This document shows positions 1 to 11,309 of a stretch of DNA of 64,000 nt, piece after piece. Under the pieces are notes generated by a model. That model had not been told where the DNA came from and searched no databases. It worked only from the letters and a program-made list of their open reading frames with translations. The DNA comes from Alentia gelatinosa (Eukaryota; Annelida; Polychaeta; Phyllodocida; Polynoidae). The DNA is taken from positions 105,135,125 to 105,199,124 of the forward strand of contig OX465581.1 in assembly GCA_950022655.1 (NCBI GenBank). The letters run 5' to 3'. The position numbers were made by a program, and so were the translations under genes. How positions within the stretch are numbered: the stretch's first letter is position 1; every line of letters starts with the position of its first letter.

Positions 1-593
1 ACTGAACCATCTTTCTACGGACCTTTTGTAAAAGGCTGGCTGTGAGTACAAGCCTCGTTCTAGAGTACAACTGTGCTGAGACGAAATTAAACAAGATCAA
101 CCAGCCGAGATAGGTCAGCTAACCAACTTAACAAACAGATCTGTTATATTATGGGCGAGGCTCTCAACTTGTATCGACAATTTTGAGGACGAATAAAAGA
201 AGCTTTTTGTCCGCTTTTCGTTTAGAAGTTATGTAATGCATGTTACCTAATCTTAGTAATGATTATATGAAGTCAGCCCTAGGGGGTATGGTAAACCCGA
301 CAAACCATTGTTCCATGCATGCATTATGTAACGGTATCGACCTGGTTTAGCGAGCACTCAGTTGGTGAGCGGAAAGTGCAAAGTAAACAAACTCATACCA
401 GCAATCCATGTCACGGACCAAGTGACTTCAACTTTTTAGGATGGGAAACATTGAAACCTGAATCACAGTTCATCCAATGCCATAAGTGAAGTGCTATGTA
501 ATCACATCGTACTTCATTACTAATTACCATTGCTAGCAAAAGCTAAGTGGATATGGTGATCAATTGGTGTACGGTCATTTTGGTTAACACTGT
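1..593. other. non-coding, nothing recognised
   Basis: AT-rich DNA without a convincing exon, RNA gene or repeat boundary. Short open frames are interrupted often and show no splice-like borders. Confidence 0.5.
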
Positions 594-905
594 TCAATCA
601 CCTTGAGCAGTGCGGATTAAAAAGGCCGAATTCGACATTCTTACCTGGGACAATGTCCTTTCTTTTCCTAATCCCTGTAAAATATGTAAATCCAACCCGC
701 AGTTAAAGTACTTTCCAATCTGTGTTTCAAAATATAATATATTCTTCTTATTTTCTAAGAAAGACGGCCGTAAAGTCCGACACGGAGGCGGTCCTCCGAT
801 GAGCGGCTCATCATGGCGGCCCACCTGCGGCGATTTGCCAAGACTCTTCTGGGAATTCTGCTGTTGTTTTGAACGAGCAAATGGTACTTGGCGATGTGGC
901 ACCAA
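594..905 (-). other. GC-rich island, possible coding exon(s)
   Basis: The 770-870 part is much richer in CpG than its surroundings, which are AT-rich. The minus strand is open for 103 codons. Within it are two splice-like segments: one ending KSLGKSPQ at a GCAG/GTGGGC donor (exon edge at 825), and a short 30-nt segment LGKERTLSQ flanked by a tttacag acceptor and a CAG/GTAAGA donor near 645-675. On the plus strand, a 19-codon frame at 813-872 starts ATGGCGGCC and reads like a signal peptide (MAAHLRRFAKTLLGILLLF), then stops. I cannot decide the strand. The island could be an exon of an unrecognised gene, a promoter CpG island, or neither. Confidence 0.25.
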
Positions 906-1052
906 GGTTTGTGTAGGACTTGGAGATATATACTACCTTTGGAAGCAATCTGCCACTTCTTCTTAGTCACGTCTGAATATTATTTGCCTCAGAATATATC
1001 TAATACTGGTGGAGAACCTATTTATGACCTCAAGACCCAGAGATGGGTAGGC

Positions 1053-1157
1053 TTGGGTTGGGTTGGGTTGGGTTGGGTTGGGTTGGGTTGGGTTGGGTTG
1101 GGTTGGGTTGGGTTGGGTTGGGTTGGGTTGGGTTGGGTTGGGTTGGGTTGGGTTGGG
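1053..1157. repeat. (TTGGG)n pentanucleotide array, 21 copies
   Basis: Twenty-one uninterrupted TTGGG units. GGG runs every five bases give G-quadruplex potential on the plus strand. The apparent VGLGW peptide repeats in the frames crossing it are artefacts of the period. Confidence 0.97.
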
Positions 1158-2110
1158 ATGAGTTGATGAGGAATTATGCGGTAGGAATTACAAAGTCAAT
1201 TCACAGGGAGGCCAAATCTGAAATAGGGTTTACCCTTTTCTGGTGGGCATTGAATCTACAGGCTGTTCTACAACCTAAAATGTTGGAAGCAGTCTCATTG
1301 TGACAAAGAACTTCCTCACTAGGACACACACATGGCCGCCCTGTTTACCCTGACGAGTCACACATAGCTCTTTTTAGACAATATTCGAGTGCCTCTTGCT
1401 AGCTGTTAACAGGGATGAACGTCATGACTGAGGAAAAAGTCGCAAATTTAAAAAATATATATAAAAAAGAATCATTTATGACATTATTTTGGAACAGAAT
1501 GGCTATGAATTTATAAATATTCTAGTTTTGCCGGTGTATATAGACAGAAATTTCAGAATTCCGTTATTTGTCGCAAAACTTGCTTCCCAGTGCTCATCAA
1601 GACGTTCTATGAACTGAGCGTCCTAAATAGAATTGTTGTTGAGAATACAACCGGAGGCTACCTTAGAAATGCTACCTTAGAAATGACAATATCCTGTCAT
1701 TTCTAAACCGGTGTTGCTCTGGTGTCTCCTAGGTAACCATTATAAAAGAATAATAAGGTAGGTGACTACCTTTATCGACAGGTAAACAAGACCAGATGCG
1801 AAACTCTCGTAATCGTCACATTTGGAATGAACAAGGTAAAGAAACCCAACACAAGTTTAAGCCTGAAAACCACCAATGATGATGCAGAATTCAGACCTCT
1901 CGATGCAACCCGACGCGAATTCAATGTATTTCAATTGTGCGTCGTTGAGCACGTTGTAAAGGCCCAGCTCTACTCGAGAGACGGGATGGTCGCAAGTCCT
2001 TGAACTGTAATAAACGCCGGGCAAGGGTCATAAAAACGGCGCATCGCACACCATGACATGTTCATGATATGTAACGGATCCGTCGCACAGGCATGGACAG
2101 CTTCCTATAG
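1158..2110. other. non-coding with short repeat fragments
   Basis: No gene recognised. At about 1660-1735 is a short motif (ATGCTACCTTAGAAATGACA, then tcctgtcatt and a gtgttgc..ggtgtctcc segment) that recurs at 9190-9250, so it is a dispersed repeat fragment. The stretch around 1900-2095 has cgacg/gcatcgcac-type segments resembling the GCGATGCGA repeat family seen near 5.3 kb and 25.1 kb. Confidence 0.4.
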
Positions 2111-2450
2111 ACTTGCTCATGTTTTTGATTATAAACATTCACTAAATGATTAAACACAATCAGAAAAAGTTCATTACAGTATGTATCCTTCTCTGACTGG
2201 CCCATGAATCAAAGACTTGTCCACAATGAACAGGATCTCGTGTTTATGGCCCCAAGCCGCTCCCTGTCGCCCTATACTTCCTCCTACCCCTCCCCCTCCC
2301 CTCCTCCAGTTCCCTGGCCACCTGTGTTCTCATAGCAATAGATTTTGCCTGCTCCAACACCATTACTGATTGTACCAGTCCCTGTATCCCAGCGAGGAGG
2401 GTAGCCATGGGATGCAGGGACTGGAGCCAGTCTAAGCTTCCTATATTAAG
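2111..2450 (+). repeat. dispersed repeat family G, copy 1
   Basis: This copy matches the segment at 38000-38450 over its whole length. Shared landmarks include ttgattataaacattcact, ccttctctgactggcccatg, gtttatggccccaagcc, the pyrimidine tract tacttcctcctacccctcc and ccctgtatcccagcga. There are no coding features and no terminal inverted repeats that I can see. The class is unknown. Confidence 0.75.
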
Positions 2451-3468
2451 TATGTATAAAAGCCTCTTGTCTTCGAGCTGGGGAGTCCCTACCACTAGTT
2501 TATGGTTTGTCCTGCTATCAATGTTTAGCACGTACCGGTATGACAGCACCAGGTCAGAAGATGTGATAGCAAAACAAGCTGTGAAAACGGAGGGCTGTGG
2601 TTGTAGGTGTGTAGGCCTGTGTCTATTTCTCCTTTTTCCTTTCCTCTATGTAATTATTTGTGTGTATCTTTGTGAGTATAAATCATAGCTAATATTTTTA
2701 CACTATGTATTAGTATATAGAACTGGTAAAGGGGTATGCCACTAGCGCTGTGACGATTCCGTAGCGCCAGTGCGGCATACCCTGTACTTCACTTGAGATT
2801 GAGTGTGAAATAAATCCATCACAGTTAGAGTCGTAAAACAGGGTCGACCAGTGTTTATGGGCCCATAAAAAAATGTGCTACGACTCCGTTTCACCAGTGG
2901 AGCCGGGGCTTAAGGCCCGTCAGTGTGTATCGGAAGCCTAGCGGGTCCGGCTCTTTAGTCCTGACTGAAAGTCAGAGGGGGTGAGGATTCAGTTTCATCC
3001 GATACGGATTCCTCTGGCATCTTTAATAAGTTCAGCTATTCAAGCTATTTTAAGGCAGATGGCATCGGCACATTTGGATTGTGGATATTTAAATAATATT
3101 AAGTTCCAGAATGATCTAATTTATGTAATGCAAAGGTCCGAGGAAAAAATATCTATAGACATGGCAATCATCATTGTGAGCATGAAAACAGGGATGTAAT
3201 CTGCTACGAAGGATGACACAACATCCTATTTGAGTGAGACCCAGTTTCAGTCATTGTAGATGCCTTGAAATATGAGTAAGACAATAACCCTAAATGGTGA
3301 CAATATTTCCCAACAAGCAATCTATTTCTAGCATTCTAACTAATAGACTTTTCATCTGGACGAAACTATAACACCCTCACTAGTCTATAGATTAATATTG
3401 CCCCTAAGGTGTTACATTTGATCTTTCAGCCCCTGTCCCACTTGAACTTTGTACTTAATCATTCGGAC
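2451..3468. other. non-coding, nothing recognised
   Basis: Contains an imperfect hairpin around 2731-2780 (ggtatgcc...ggcatacc) and a GC-richer patch at 2840-2975. No gene or repeat family is assigned. Confidence 0.4.
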
Positions 3469-3519
3469 TGACCCACATCTAGCTCGCTCTAACTTAGCGA
3501 GCGAGCTAGATCTGGGTCA
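3469..3519. repeat. short near-perfect hairpin
   Basis: Arms of 20 bases, TGACCCACATCTAGCTCGCT at 3469-3488 and its complement at 3500-3519, pair with one mismatch around an 11-base loop. No gene end lies next to it, so it is more likely a foldback repeat remnant than a terminator. Confidence 0.8.
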
Positions 3520-4343
3520 CTCCTTTTAACTGCTATTTTGATAGTCATCCCAGGTCCGTACCTTGGGGTTGTTGAAGAGTATTTGCTGTTCCAACAATCC
3601 TGGGATTTCTATCTATTTCTCATTCATGGTCTTCACCAGTACAATATCCATCAGACAGCAAAACACTCATGCCTTGGTTCTTACACTTTGCACAATCTTA
3701 CAACATAATGCCATAAACGTGCCTCGTCATGGTCATGTGATCGATTTGAACGATTTTCCTGTTTGATTTTTTGCTCCTATCCTAGTCCAAGGTAGTATGC
3801 TGATAGTAGGTCTCAACACTTTTGAACAAGGAAGCATTCTAATGTGTTTCTCAGTCTGACACTGATACGCAATGCTTAAAAAGTTCTTTTTTTACACCCA
3901 TTTTCATGCCTTATTCCATTTGAAAACAAAGAACTATCATCCCAGAAACATGTGACATCTTAAAATGAAGGTTTGATTAGATGAAGTCAAGTATGAATCT
4001 CATATTGTTCCCATTGATAAAGACAGAGGTGTATGGAAGAATAAAATACTTCCAGCGATCGCTCAGGCCATTGCCTTGTACATAAATTGTTATTGTATGA
4101 AGTGTTTTCTGTATGATAAAATAAATTCTATGATAAGCTATGAACTACAATTAGGAATCACAAGGTAACTTACAAAGCAAAGGGGCATCGTCAGCACAAG
4201 TCCTTGAGAAACAATTGGTTAGTATTTATTATGCCTCATTTTTCGTTAGATCTAATTGAGAATTCACGATGTGAATACTGACGGCACCATTGAAATCCAA
4301 GCTCTATTGGTCGTCAAGGCACCAGAATGAATTAACTATGATT

Positions 4344-4360
4344 CCCCCCCCCCCCCCCCC
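4344..4360. repeat. poly(C) tract
   Basis: Seventeen Cs followed by accaccacc. It lies just before the SINE-like family B copy. Confidence 0.9.
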
Positions 4361-4370
4361 ACCACCACCC

Positions 4371-4610
4371 CCCTGATTGTTTGTTTGTGGTTAAACGTCC
4401 CAGGGGACCCTGCGAGTATATAGGCACTATCACTGATTTAGGATTTTCATTTTCCTAGACCTATTTCAGTCAATTCTTTTCAATCTTTACAAATCTTTTA
4501 TAAACAATGAAAGAGATTTGTCTTTTTCAAAACATGATATCTTTCTTTGGAATAGTTTCAAACAACATTTTCATGTTGTTACTGTTTTTCAAGTACTTTC
4601 CTCTATTTTC
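4371..4610 (+). repeat. SINE-like family B, copy 1
   Basis: Begins gattgtttgtttgtggttaa and contains the diagnostic gtcccaggggaccctg with agtatatagg. It continues with tttataaacaatgaaag, and aacattttcatgttgtt about 200 bases in. The same order of landmarks occurs at 28690-28905, and the head alone at 13345-13400. Where these copies end is not defined. Confidence 0.65.
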
Positions 4611-6477
4611 CTGTACCCTTTAACAGTTCAGAAGGACATTGCATGCTTGACATAATGGGCGATTTTCCCCTTTTAGGAGGTATTCGTGTGTAAACCTGGA
4701 GTGACCTATTTTCAGACGGATCAATCTCCCCTGTTCACTACGACTTAATCCCAACAATGTGCATGGATTGTTTTATCAATATACAAAGTTGCTAATTCTG
4801 CGAAAATTGGATATTGTTTGAATAAAATAACTCTATACAAGGAAATAGGCGGCTCGATGGAGTAAGCTCTATGTGAGGATTGGTTGAAGTACTAGGCGAG
4901 GTGAATTTTCTAACCAGCGCTTGATATCAGGTCGGGTTTTTGAGTTGGTGAGAGGGCCTAGTAGCTACGCTCTTATCAGGGGTGACCGCGATCATTCATG
5001 CAGATAGCAAAGCAAACATCGACAGCGTCTGACCTATCACTTATACAATGTATCCAGATAAAACCCCATCTTTCCGGTACCACAAGGCCAGCCCGCAATG
5101 ACTATTGAACAATGGACACTTCCAAGGCCAGCAAACTGTTGAGAATCAACAGAACAGGCGAGCCTCTAACAATGAAAAACATTGAGATAGAAATTGATGA
5201 TTGTTTGGTCTGTTTCCCCGTTCGCCATAGAGATCATCTTTTCCCTCCGATGCCTAAAGGCCTGGCCTCACTGATGCGATGCAATTGCCGACATATTTTA
5301 TTACTCCAACGGCGATGAATGCATCGCACTGGATCGCAAGGAAAGTCCAGGGTATGCCCCACTGATGCGATGCGATTGTCTTTTATGTATTAATTGCATC
5401 GTGCATTAGAAAATGCGACGCCAGGGTAAATAAAAGCTCACTGGGCATATATCCAATAAAATATCTAGGTGTAAAGTAATGCATCGAATATATATTAGAC
5501 GGTATACTAAATGGTAAGTTGTGTTTTTTTTCTCCTAGACAATCAATATTTGAAGTAAACCATGCCTGTGCAATGAATCCGTCGCAGACTATAAATATTT
5601 CGAGATGTACGATGTGAAGGATCAAACACACGCGCGCAAGCCCGGTCCCACCAACGAGTATAGAGTATACTCATTGGTCCCACTGAAGCGATTGTATGCG
5701 ATGTGACGGCCATCGCCGTTTTTATGGCCCTTGCCGAGTTTTTATTACCTTTTATTGACTTGCGACGATCGCGTTCAGTGACGAATTCGTAACAGCCGCT
5801 TTTGAGTACATGTATTATAACTGTTCCTGGCAGGTTGGCGATAGATATAGCGTCTTTGGCGGACTGATGTATTGGTCCTACTGGTTTTCGTCATTTCCCT
5901 GATCAGCTTATTCCCTACCCAAAAGGTCAGTCAAACCATTCACATATTACAATAAACATACCTGGGTGGTCTGTTTGGCTGTACATGCATTAGAGGATTC
6001 TAGAATATATCATAATTTGACTGTTCGGTATATCAAAATACGCCGATCTAACTGAGTTGTATGGCTCTGCATTTCTATTGGTATTCTGAAACAGTTGTGT
6101 GGTGAATAATGACCATAATAGTCCTTATTATAGATAGCTGTGAGTATTCTGTCCATCTGTAAATCTATTTCAACCACAATATTTTTCATTGTAAGACTCT
6201 AAGTAAGAAATCGGTTTGCAAAACTGATCTGGGTTTACTGACTGAGCTTGGGAAGTTTTCTGCATAATTGTTACAAGAGAAATGCACGACACAAGAGGCA
6301 GAAGTTGTGAAATAATATCCATCGGACGGAACTATACAGAAGGTTTTATTGCACGGGAAAAAACTCGGTTTTTTTCAGAATGACTCGTACCAATACTACA
6401 TGTATGCAAAACAGAGGCCTCCGTATTTGTCTATCAAAAAACGTCGGTGATCACTGGACAGAAAAGTGAACTGCTAA
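4611..6477. other. non-coding, with GCGATGCGA-type repeat copies
   Basis: No cellular gene recognised. Between about 5265 and 5790 the phrases tcactgatgcgatgca, ccccactgatgcgatgcg and cactgaagcgattgtatgcg recur, together with tttttattaccttttattga. The same block is at 25040-25135, so this is a short dispersed element, probably a MITE family with a CACTGATGCGATGCGA-like end. Confidence 0.45.
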
Positions 6478-6606
6478 AGAAAAGCCCCTCTCATAGGGGA
6501 CGATGGCTAAGGAATGGCCTTCCTAATGAAGTAGTAGAGGGAGAAAGCATGCAACAATTCAAAATGAAAATAAAACGATTTCTGTTTAACCCCAAAAAGC
6601 CATAGA
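6478..6606 (+). pseudogene. LINE ORF2 C-terminal fragment (CR1/Jockey-like)
   Basis: About 40 codons ending in a stop read RGRWLRNGLPNEVVEGES, then QQFKMKIKRF and a lysine-rich end. This matches the pattern that closes many CR1/Jockey-type non-LTR ORF2 proteins (a tryptophan, N-x-LP-x-x-VV, then a spaced S..FK..L). Nothing upstream extends it. It is therefore a short 5'-truncated retroposon remnant. The call rests on pattern recognition of a short stretch. Confidence 0.45.
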
Positions 6607-7417
6607 TCTAACTGTGTGCAATTTCCTCCTAGAGATCGGAGGGTAATAGTTATAGTAATAACAATAATAACTTTGGCGAAAAATGAGCTCTTATTCCACC
6701 ATCACCAGCAGCACTTTCACTGGTCTGCACTTTCCCCTGCACACCCTCTCACATACCTGTCCTAATCCATGTAATATTAGAGAAACCCAGGCAAAAACAT
6801 CACATTATCCTGTACTTTTTTCGTCGAACCATCGATCCTGACTGACTGATTGATCTAGATTGTATAAAAACTGTATATTTATATTTTGTTTCCTTATTAC
6901 CAATATTATATAAAGCGGTATGGTGGTAGACCACAATGTATTATGTACAAGCGAACCATATCAAATTTTTAAAAATAGAAAAAGAGTTTGCAAACGAGTG
7001 CTAGTGAGTGTGCTAGTTTAGACGTACAGCGATGCCACTGCTAGAAAACAGACCCGGGAAATACACGAATCCTGCTTCTATATACTATTTATCCCCAACA
7101 TGATCGAGACTGTACACAAGCAAAACCAGGAAATAGCCTGAAAACTGACATCTCTGATGTAACTCGGAACTGTACATCTGCTGCAGGCTCCAGTGTTGAT
7201 ACCTGTCCCTATCCTGTTTTACGACCATATACAAGAAGATACCGCATATGATACATATACATGAAATTACAGGCGCTACCGGGTGGGTTATTTGAATAGT
7301 GCTGATTGTGACCCGAGGCACTACGACACTTCATATGAAGTACCACGGTTCGTAACATGGCCCATAAAAAAGCCTAGGGTTCACGTACTATTACACCGTA
7401 ACCAAGGGATGATGATA

Positions 7418-7421
<4 letters not shown>
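6607..7421. other. non-coding, nothing recognised
   Basis: AT-rich sequence with no credible exon; it ends at the TA dinucleotide array. Confidence 0.45.

Positions 7422-7471
<50 letters not shown>
7422..7471. repeat. (TA)n microsatellite
   Basis: About 25 uninterrupted TA dinucleotides. Confidence 0.97.
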
Positions 7472-7474
<3 letters not shown>

Positions 7475-7610
7475 ACACAGTAAGCCATGCAATATGCAAT
7501 TGTTTGCACAATATAGTATATTCAGGTTATTGTATACATCCTGAAGTAGCTAGTCAGAACAACTGCCGAAAGTATCCCACGATTGCAATATGGACGTCGA
7601 TAATATCAAG

Positions 7611-7884
7611 AGACGTCACAAGTTCGAGTTTGAGTGTGTTTTAATATGTTATGCAGTTTGTTGGTGCCGTAATCTCACTCGTCGAACAAACTCAAACTCG
7701 TGACGTCTAGATTTGATCCTACCCCGTCTCGACGATCTTAGAATATTGGGGAAATATGTATACACTCACTGAAATCCGGTTAAGAATGCGTGACATAAAT
7801 AACACCTTATATCACACCCTACCACATAAACAAATCCTATGTTAAGCCTATGGGGAGGTTTTTTTTTATTATGGGAAGGATAAG
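7611..7884 (+). mobile_element. composite foldback element P, copy 1
   Basis: A palindrome at 7611-7708 has arms AGACGTCACAAGTTCGAGTT and CTCAAACTCGTGACGTCT. It is followed by a module starting gatcctaccccgtctcgacg and ending near aagcctatgggg, then attatgggaaggataag. This matches the architecture of the copies near 18.2, 41.7, 49.2 and 54.0 kb. There is no coding capacity, so it must be non-autonomous. Confidence 0.65.
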
Positions 7885-8042
7885 TTCATAAATATAACTT
7901 AAGCTGGATTAAACACAACTATAACCCAGGTAATATTTCCAATACCCCTATGATACCTATAATACCGTTATGAGGGGAAAGGTGAATGGTTCAAGGTTGA
8001 GGATGGTGGATTGGGAGAGGGTAAGGGTCAATCGGGACCCAC

Positions 8043-8195
8043 CTGGCTGTGGCGACGCGTCCGGATATGTGGGTTGATCCAGGCTACGTCGGGAGGCCAC
8101 CAGGAGGGCCGGGTGTCCTTCATTCCGTGGGTGAGGCGGTCGCCGTTACGGCTGTGGCTGCGCACCAACTCCTCCACGAACGTCCGCAGCTGGCC
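8043..8195 (-). CDS. exon with NRF1/erect-wing-like DNA-binding segment
   Basis: This is an open 51-codon segment on the minus strand. It has a pyrimidine-rich acceptor (gtgctcctccag) at its upstream edge and a CAG/GTGGGT donor at its lower edge, and the length is an exact multiple of three. It is GC-rich in an AT-rich setting. The peptide contains QLRTFVEELVRSHSR, then RPSWWPPDVAWINPHIRT. A QLR-x-F-x-x-E-hydrophobic run followed by P-x-WWP-x-D-hydrophobic-x-W-x-N is the arrangement I know from the end of the DNA-binding domain of NRF1, erect wing and sea-urchin P3A2. In that family the domain binds GCGC-rich promoter elements as a dimer in the nucleus. The spacer between the two motifs differs from NRF1. 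This may be a paralogue, a lineage-specific relative or a chance resemblance. Neighbouring exons were not found. Confidence 0.5.
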
Positions 8196-8656
8196 CTGGA
8201 GGAGCACAACATAATCCCGTTAATACCCAGGCTACTCCACTGTTCTACTCAACACGTGCTTGCCTTTCTTACAAACTCTAATTTTTTTTAAATTTTTTTT
8301 TTAAGAGATTTCTTTATTGACTGAGGTAGTTTACAACTTCAAGAGAATTTGACAATACTTGAACATGGAGTCAATAAAGCGGCCACGGTATCAGCTGCTA
8401 TCATGGCAACTGATTTTCATTACCAGGCCTACCCTAAAAATAGCAATGGATGGAATTGGGATCGCTTAATTCTTTAGTATTCCTTCACTGGCATCAATGA
8501 AACTTGGAGCTTTCTTAGTTATTACAGATGGGTTGACAGTTTTTATCGTTCTGTTTTTTTTCTGCAGTATTTTTTTCTTCTTCTTTCACTTTTCTGTGAC
8601 TTTCTGTCCTTTATGATTAAGTTCAAGAACCTAGGCATTTCCCCAATGGTCATTAA
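8196..8656. other. presumed intron, nothing recognised
   Basis: T-rich and A-rich runs with no further exon. The segment tttctttattgac near 8309 recurs near 49770, in front of a possible retroelement tail. Confidence 0.35.
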
Positions 8657-8826
8657 GGGTCATCCATAAAGTATGTACGCAGATTTTCCGAAATTTTTTA
8701 CCCACCCCCCCCCCCCCCCCCCACCCCACTTCCGATCTAGTACGCAATAGAACAAAGAAGGAGCGTACGCAAAATTTCAGAATTTTTTTACCACCCCTCA
8801 GTGCGTACGTGCTTTATGGATGGCCT
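8657..8826. mobile_element. palindromic MITE (catccataaagta type), copy 1
   Basis: Ends are GGTCATCCATAAAGTATGTA on the left and, in inverted form, GTGCGTACGTGCTTTATGGA on the right. Each arm continues with cgcagattttccgaaatttt or its counterpart, and a poly(C) run lies near the centre. Two degenerate copies of the same element occur near 61850-62010 and 62880-63040. It carries no gene. Confidence 0.85.
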
Positions 8827-10017
8827 ATTGATAGAATCTTGAGAATCATGTTAACGAACAGTGGCAAAGCCTCAACGTGGTGATGATAGACTTCACTCAA
8901 ATTCTAAAGCGTTATAATCTTACCAGCTATAGGACTAGTGACCCTGAGAAACACCACATACCATCAAACAAATATAAGTTCGATCAGCCATGTTGCCCAA
9001 CCACTACATACATGTATTTGTAGAATTCACCCCTAGGCACCATTCGACTGACCACAGAAAAATTGGCCCCGCCTTTCATATAAGATTGCACAAACAGGTA
9101 GAATAGATTGAAACAGGCATTTCTGGCTTAATGAGGTTAGAAAATTAAATCATAACTTGAGACATGGCAAAAACACCTCTTGACAAAGCCAATGCTACCT
9201 TGATAATGACAACTTCCTGTCATCTGAACCGTGTTGCCATAGTCTCCAGGTGAGAATTGTGAAACAAAACAAACGGCGCATCCAGCCATAGTAGCGGGTC
9301 TTAAGATAAAAATAATCGAATTATAATTCGTCTCTGCTTAGAGTGAAATAAGCCTAGGAGTTATCATTCATGCAGGGAGAAAACGGCTACACCTAATTGG
9401 TGGTTTTGCATATAAGTAAATGCCACTAAAATCAAGCAATGTGGCGAAGTGCACAGTTCGATTACAGACTTAAAGGTCACTATGAGAACGTCTGCTCGCG
9501 GTGTTTCTAATCAAACCACTTGTTACCTTAGCAACCATAGAAACAGGCTAGAAGACAACCGATGATCGTTGACCTTGTGACGTCTCAATCGGGAGGTATT
9601 TCCGTGTTAGTTTGTGATGTTTTAGGATGATTCCCAAAGCTGTCCTGGTAATTCTAAACGGGTGTCACACGAGGTGATTATCAGGCTCAAATTTGGATGG
9701 GGCTAATATTATGTATAACCAGGTGTTATTCCAAAGAGATCAGTCCATATGCGGTTCTGCAGTTACGTTTTACATAGACATTATCATTCATGGTATGTAA
9801 AGTCTCCAATGAGAATGTATGGGCAGTCAGTAAACCACTACCAATTGTTCAAAAACGATCAGTTACCATAACCAAGGTATACACCATAACCAAGGTATAC
9901 AGACTCAAATCCATGGTATGCGGCTTCAAACGGAAAATAGTTCCTTTGTGCTATAAAGTAAAACCATAGCCCCCCTTGATATACCCTTTAATGTAGCAAT
10001 CCCTGGGTTTATTCTAT
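8827..10017. other. non-coding, nothing definite
   Basis: No coding exon recognised. It contains the second copy of the 1660-1735 repeat fragment at about 9190-9250, and a tandem pair of ccataaccaaggtataca around 9868-9905. Confidence 0.4.
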
Positions 10018-10246
10018 CCGGGAAGATGGATATAATAATATATACAACAAACGATGGTTTTGTGGACAGACTGCCTGTAGCCTCTCCATAAAAAACCATC
10101 GATTATTGTCTGTATAATCGATGGTTTTGTAGACAGGCGGCCGTAAACCACGAGAAGTTGACGCGTAGGAATACACTTGAGTGGTTCACAGAGCCGCCTG
10201 TCCACAAAACCATCGGTTGTTCTATATAATATCCATCTTCTCGGGC
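10018..10246. mobile_element. foldback MITE with ~55-bp inverted arms
   Basis: The left end CCGGGAAGATGGATATAATA leads into aaacgatggttttgtggaca. The right end is its complement (tccacaaaaccatcgg ... atccatcttctcggg). A third, internal copy of the catcgattattgtc/gataatcgatgg block sits between the arms. No transposase is encoded. Confidence 0.8.
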
Positions 10247-10450
10247 AAATTAAACCAAGGAATCGCCATATCAGAGGGTATATCATTAGGAACAAGTTCA
10301 AAGGGAATATTTTCCCGCATATAATGGCTATGAGGCCGTATACAATGGTTATATGGTATCTGACAGTTTTTAATTAAACGATGGGTAGTGGTTTGCTAAA
10401 TCGCCATACATTTTCAACAAGGACTTTGTATACAATGGATAATAAAGCCG

Positions 10451-10825
10451 AACTAGGAGCAAATGGTTTGTTCATAGTTGATAGATGAATATGCAATTAT
10501 AAATGAATAACAATTAAAAGGTCTGGGCTACTTTCAGTCTATGGATAGTTTTCTGTAACCTACTTGCACCAAGTCAACTCGCCTTTTCTACAACTGCCTG
10601 AGTCTAGGATCCAAACATATCAAGCATCAGTGGGTTTTGAGGTATTTCGGTCTTGAGTGATTGGTCATGGTCAGCTAGGCATGTCTCTTAAGACCCTGAG
10701 ACACGAAACCCTGCGCCTTACCCGATATCACAGTGAATAGCACACCAATAGTGATGGGATAGTTTTTTTGCAACACACTGGAAATCTATATGTGACCACT
10801 GTAACCTTTAAGCAACGTATATGGT
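10451..10825 (+). repeat. dispersed repeat family C, copy 1
   Basis: Starts with actaggagcaaatggt and aattataaatgaataacaat. It continues with cagtctatggatagttttct, caactgcctgagtctaggat and ttggtcatggtcagctaggc, and then a segment on tcacagtgaatagcacac. The same sequence of blocks is found at 22500-22795 and 56278-56647 in this orientation, and at 35335-35728 and 40011-40362 inverted. There is no ORF and no clear terminal inverted repeat. The class is unknown. Confidence 0.8.
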
Positions 10826-11298
10826 CATACGAGCATACTCTAATAAAGTGGGTTCAGTGTTTATATCTAAAACAACCTACCCGCAAGTGTAGTTTATATT
10901 AAGGTATTTAGTAGTGCATATCAGACTACACTAAATTATGTATTCTTAAAAAGGCTGACAATATTTTGTCAATTTCGGTGGTCTGAGTGAGATGGCATTT
11001 AATTCCACGGACCATAATCTAAGACTAATCACACTGCGGCCTAAAATGAAATAGAATTTTTTTGGCTGATAATAGATATGTGTGCTAAAATGTGATTGGA
11101 AATTAAGCAATTATGTTTTTAAACTAACAATACTAAACTTTATGTCAATGCAAACATGGAAACTCTGATATACAGTCATGACAACACCCATCCCTACCCC
11201 CGTTCTACTGCAGAAAGATGGGAGGCTGGAAAAGTAGTGTCATGGCTGAAGAGAGCAGCCGCGGCCACCACCCAAAGAAGCAACGGCCTGTTAGAGGT
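10826..11298. other. non-coding, nothing recognised
   Basis: AT-rich, with no exon-like segment and no recognised repeat. Confidence 0.4.
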
Positions 11299-11309
11299 TG
11301 TAGCTTGTC

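Noticed and set aside
813..872. A 19-residue signal-peptide-like ORF as a gene
   Set aside because: It stops without a donor site; at most it marks a CpG island or a short upstream frame.
888..1303. Frames with GLGWV repeats
   Set aside because: Direct translation of the TTGGG pentamer array.
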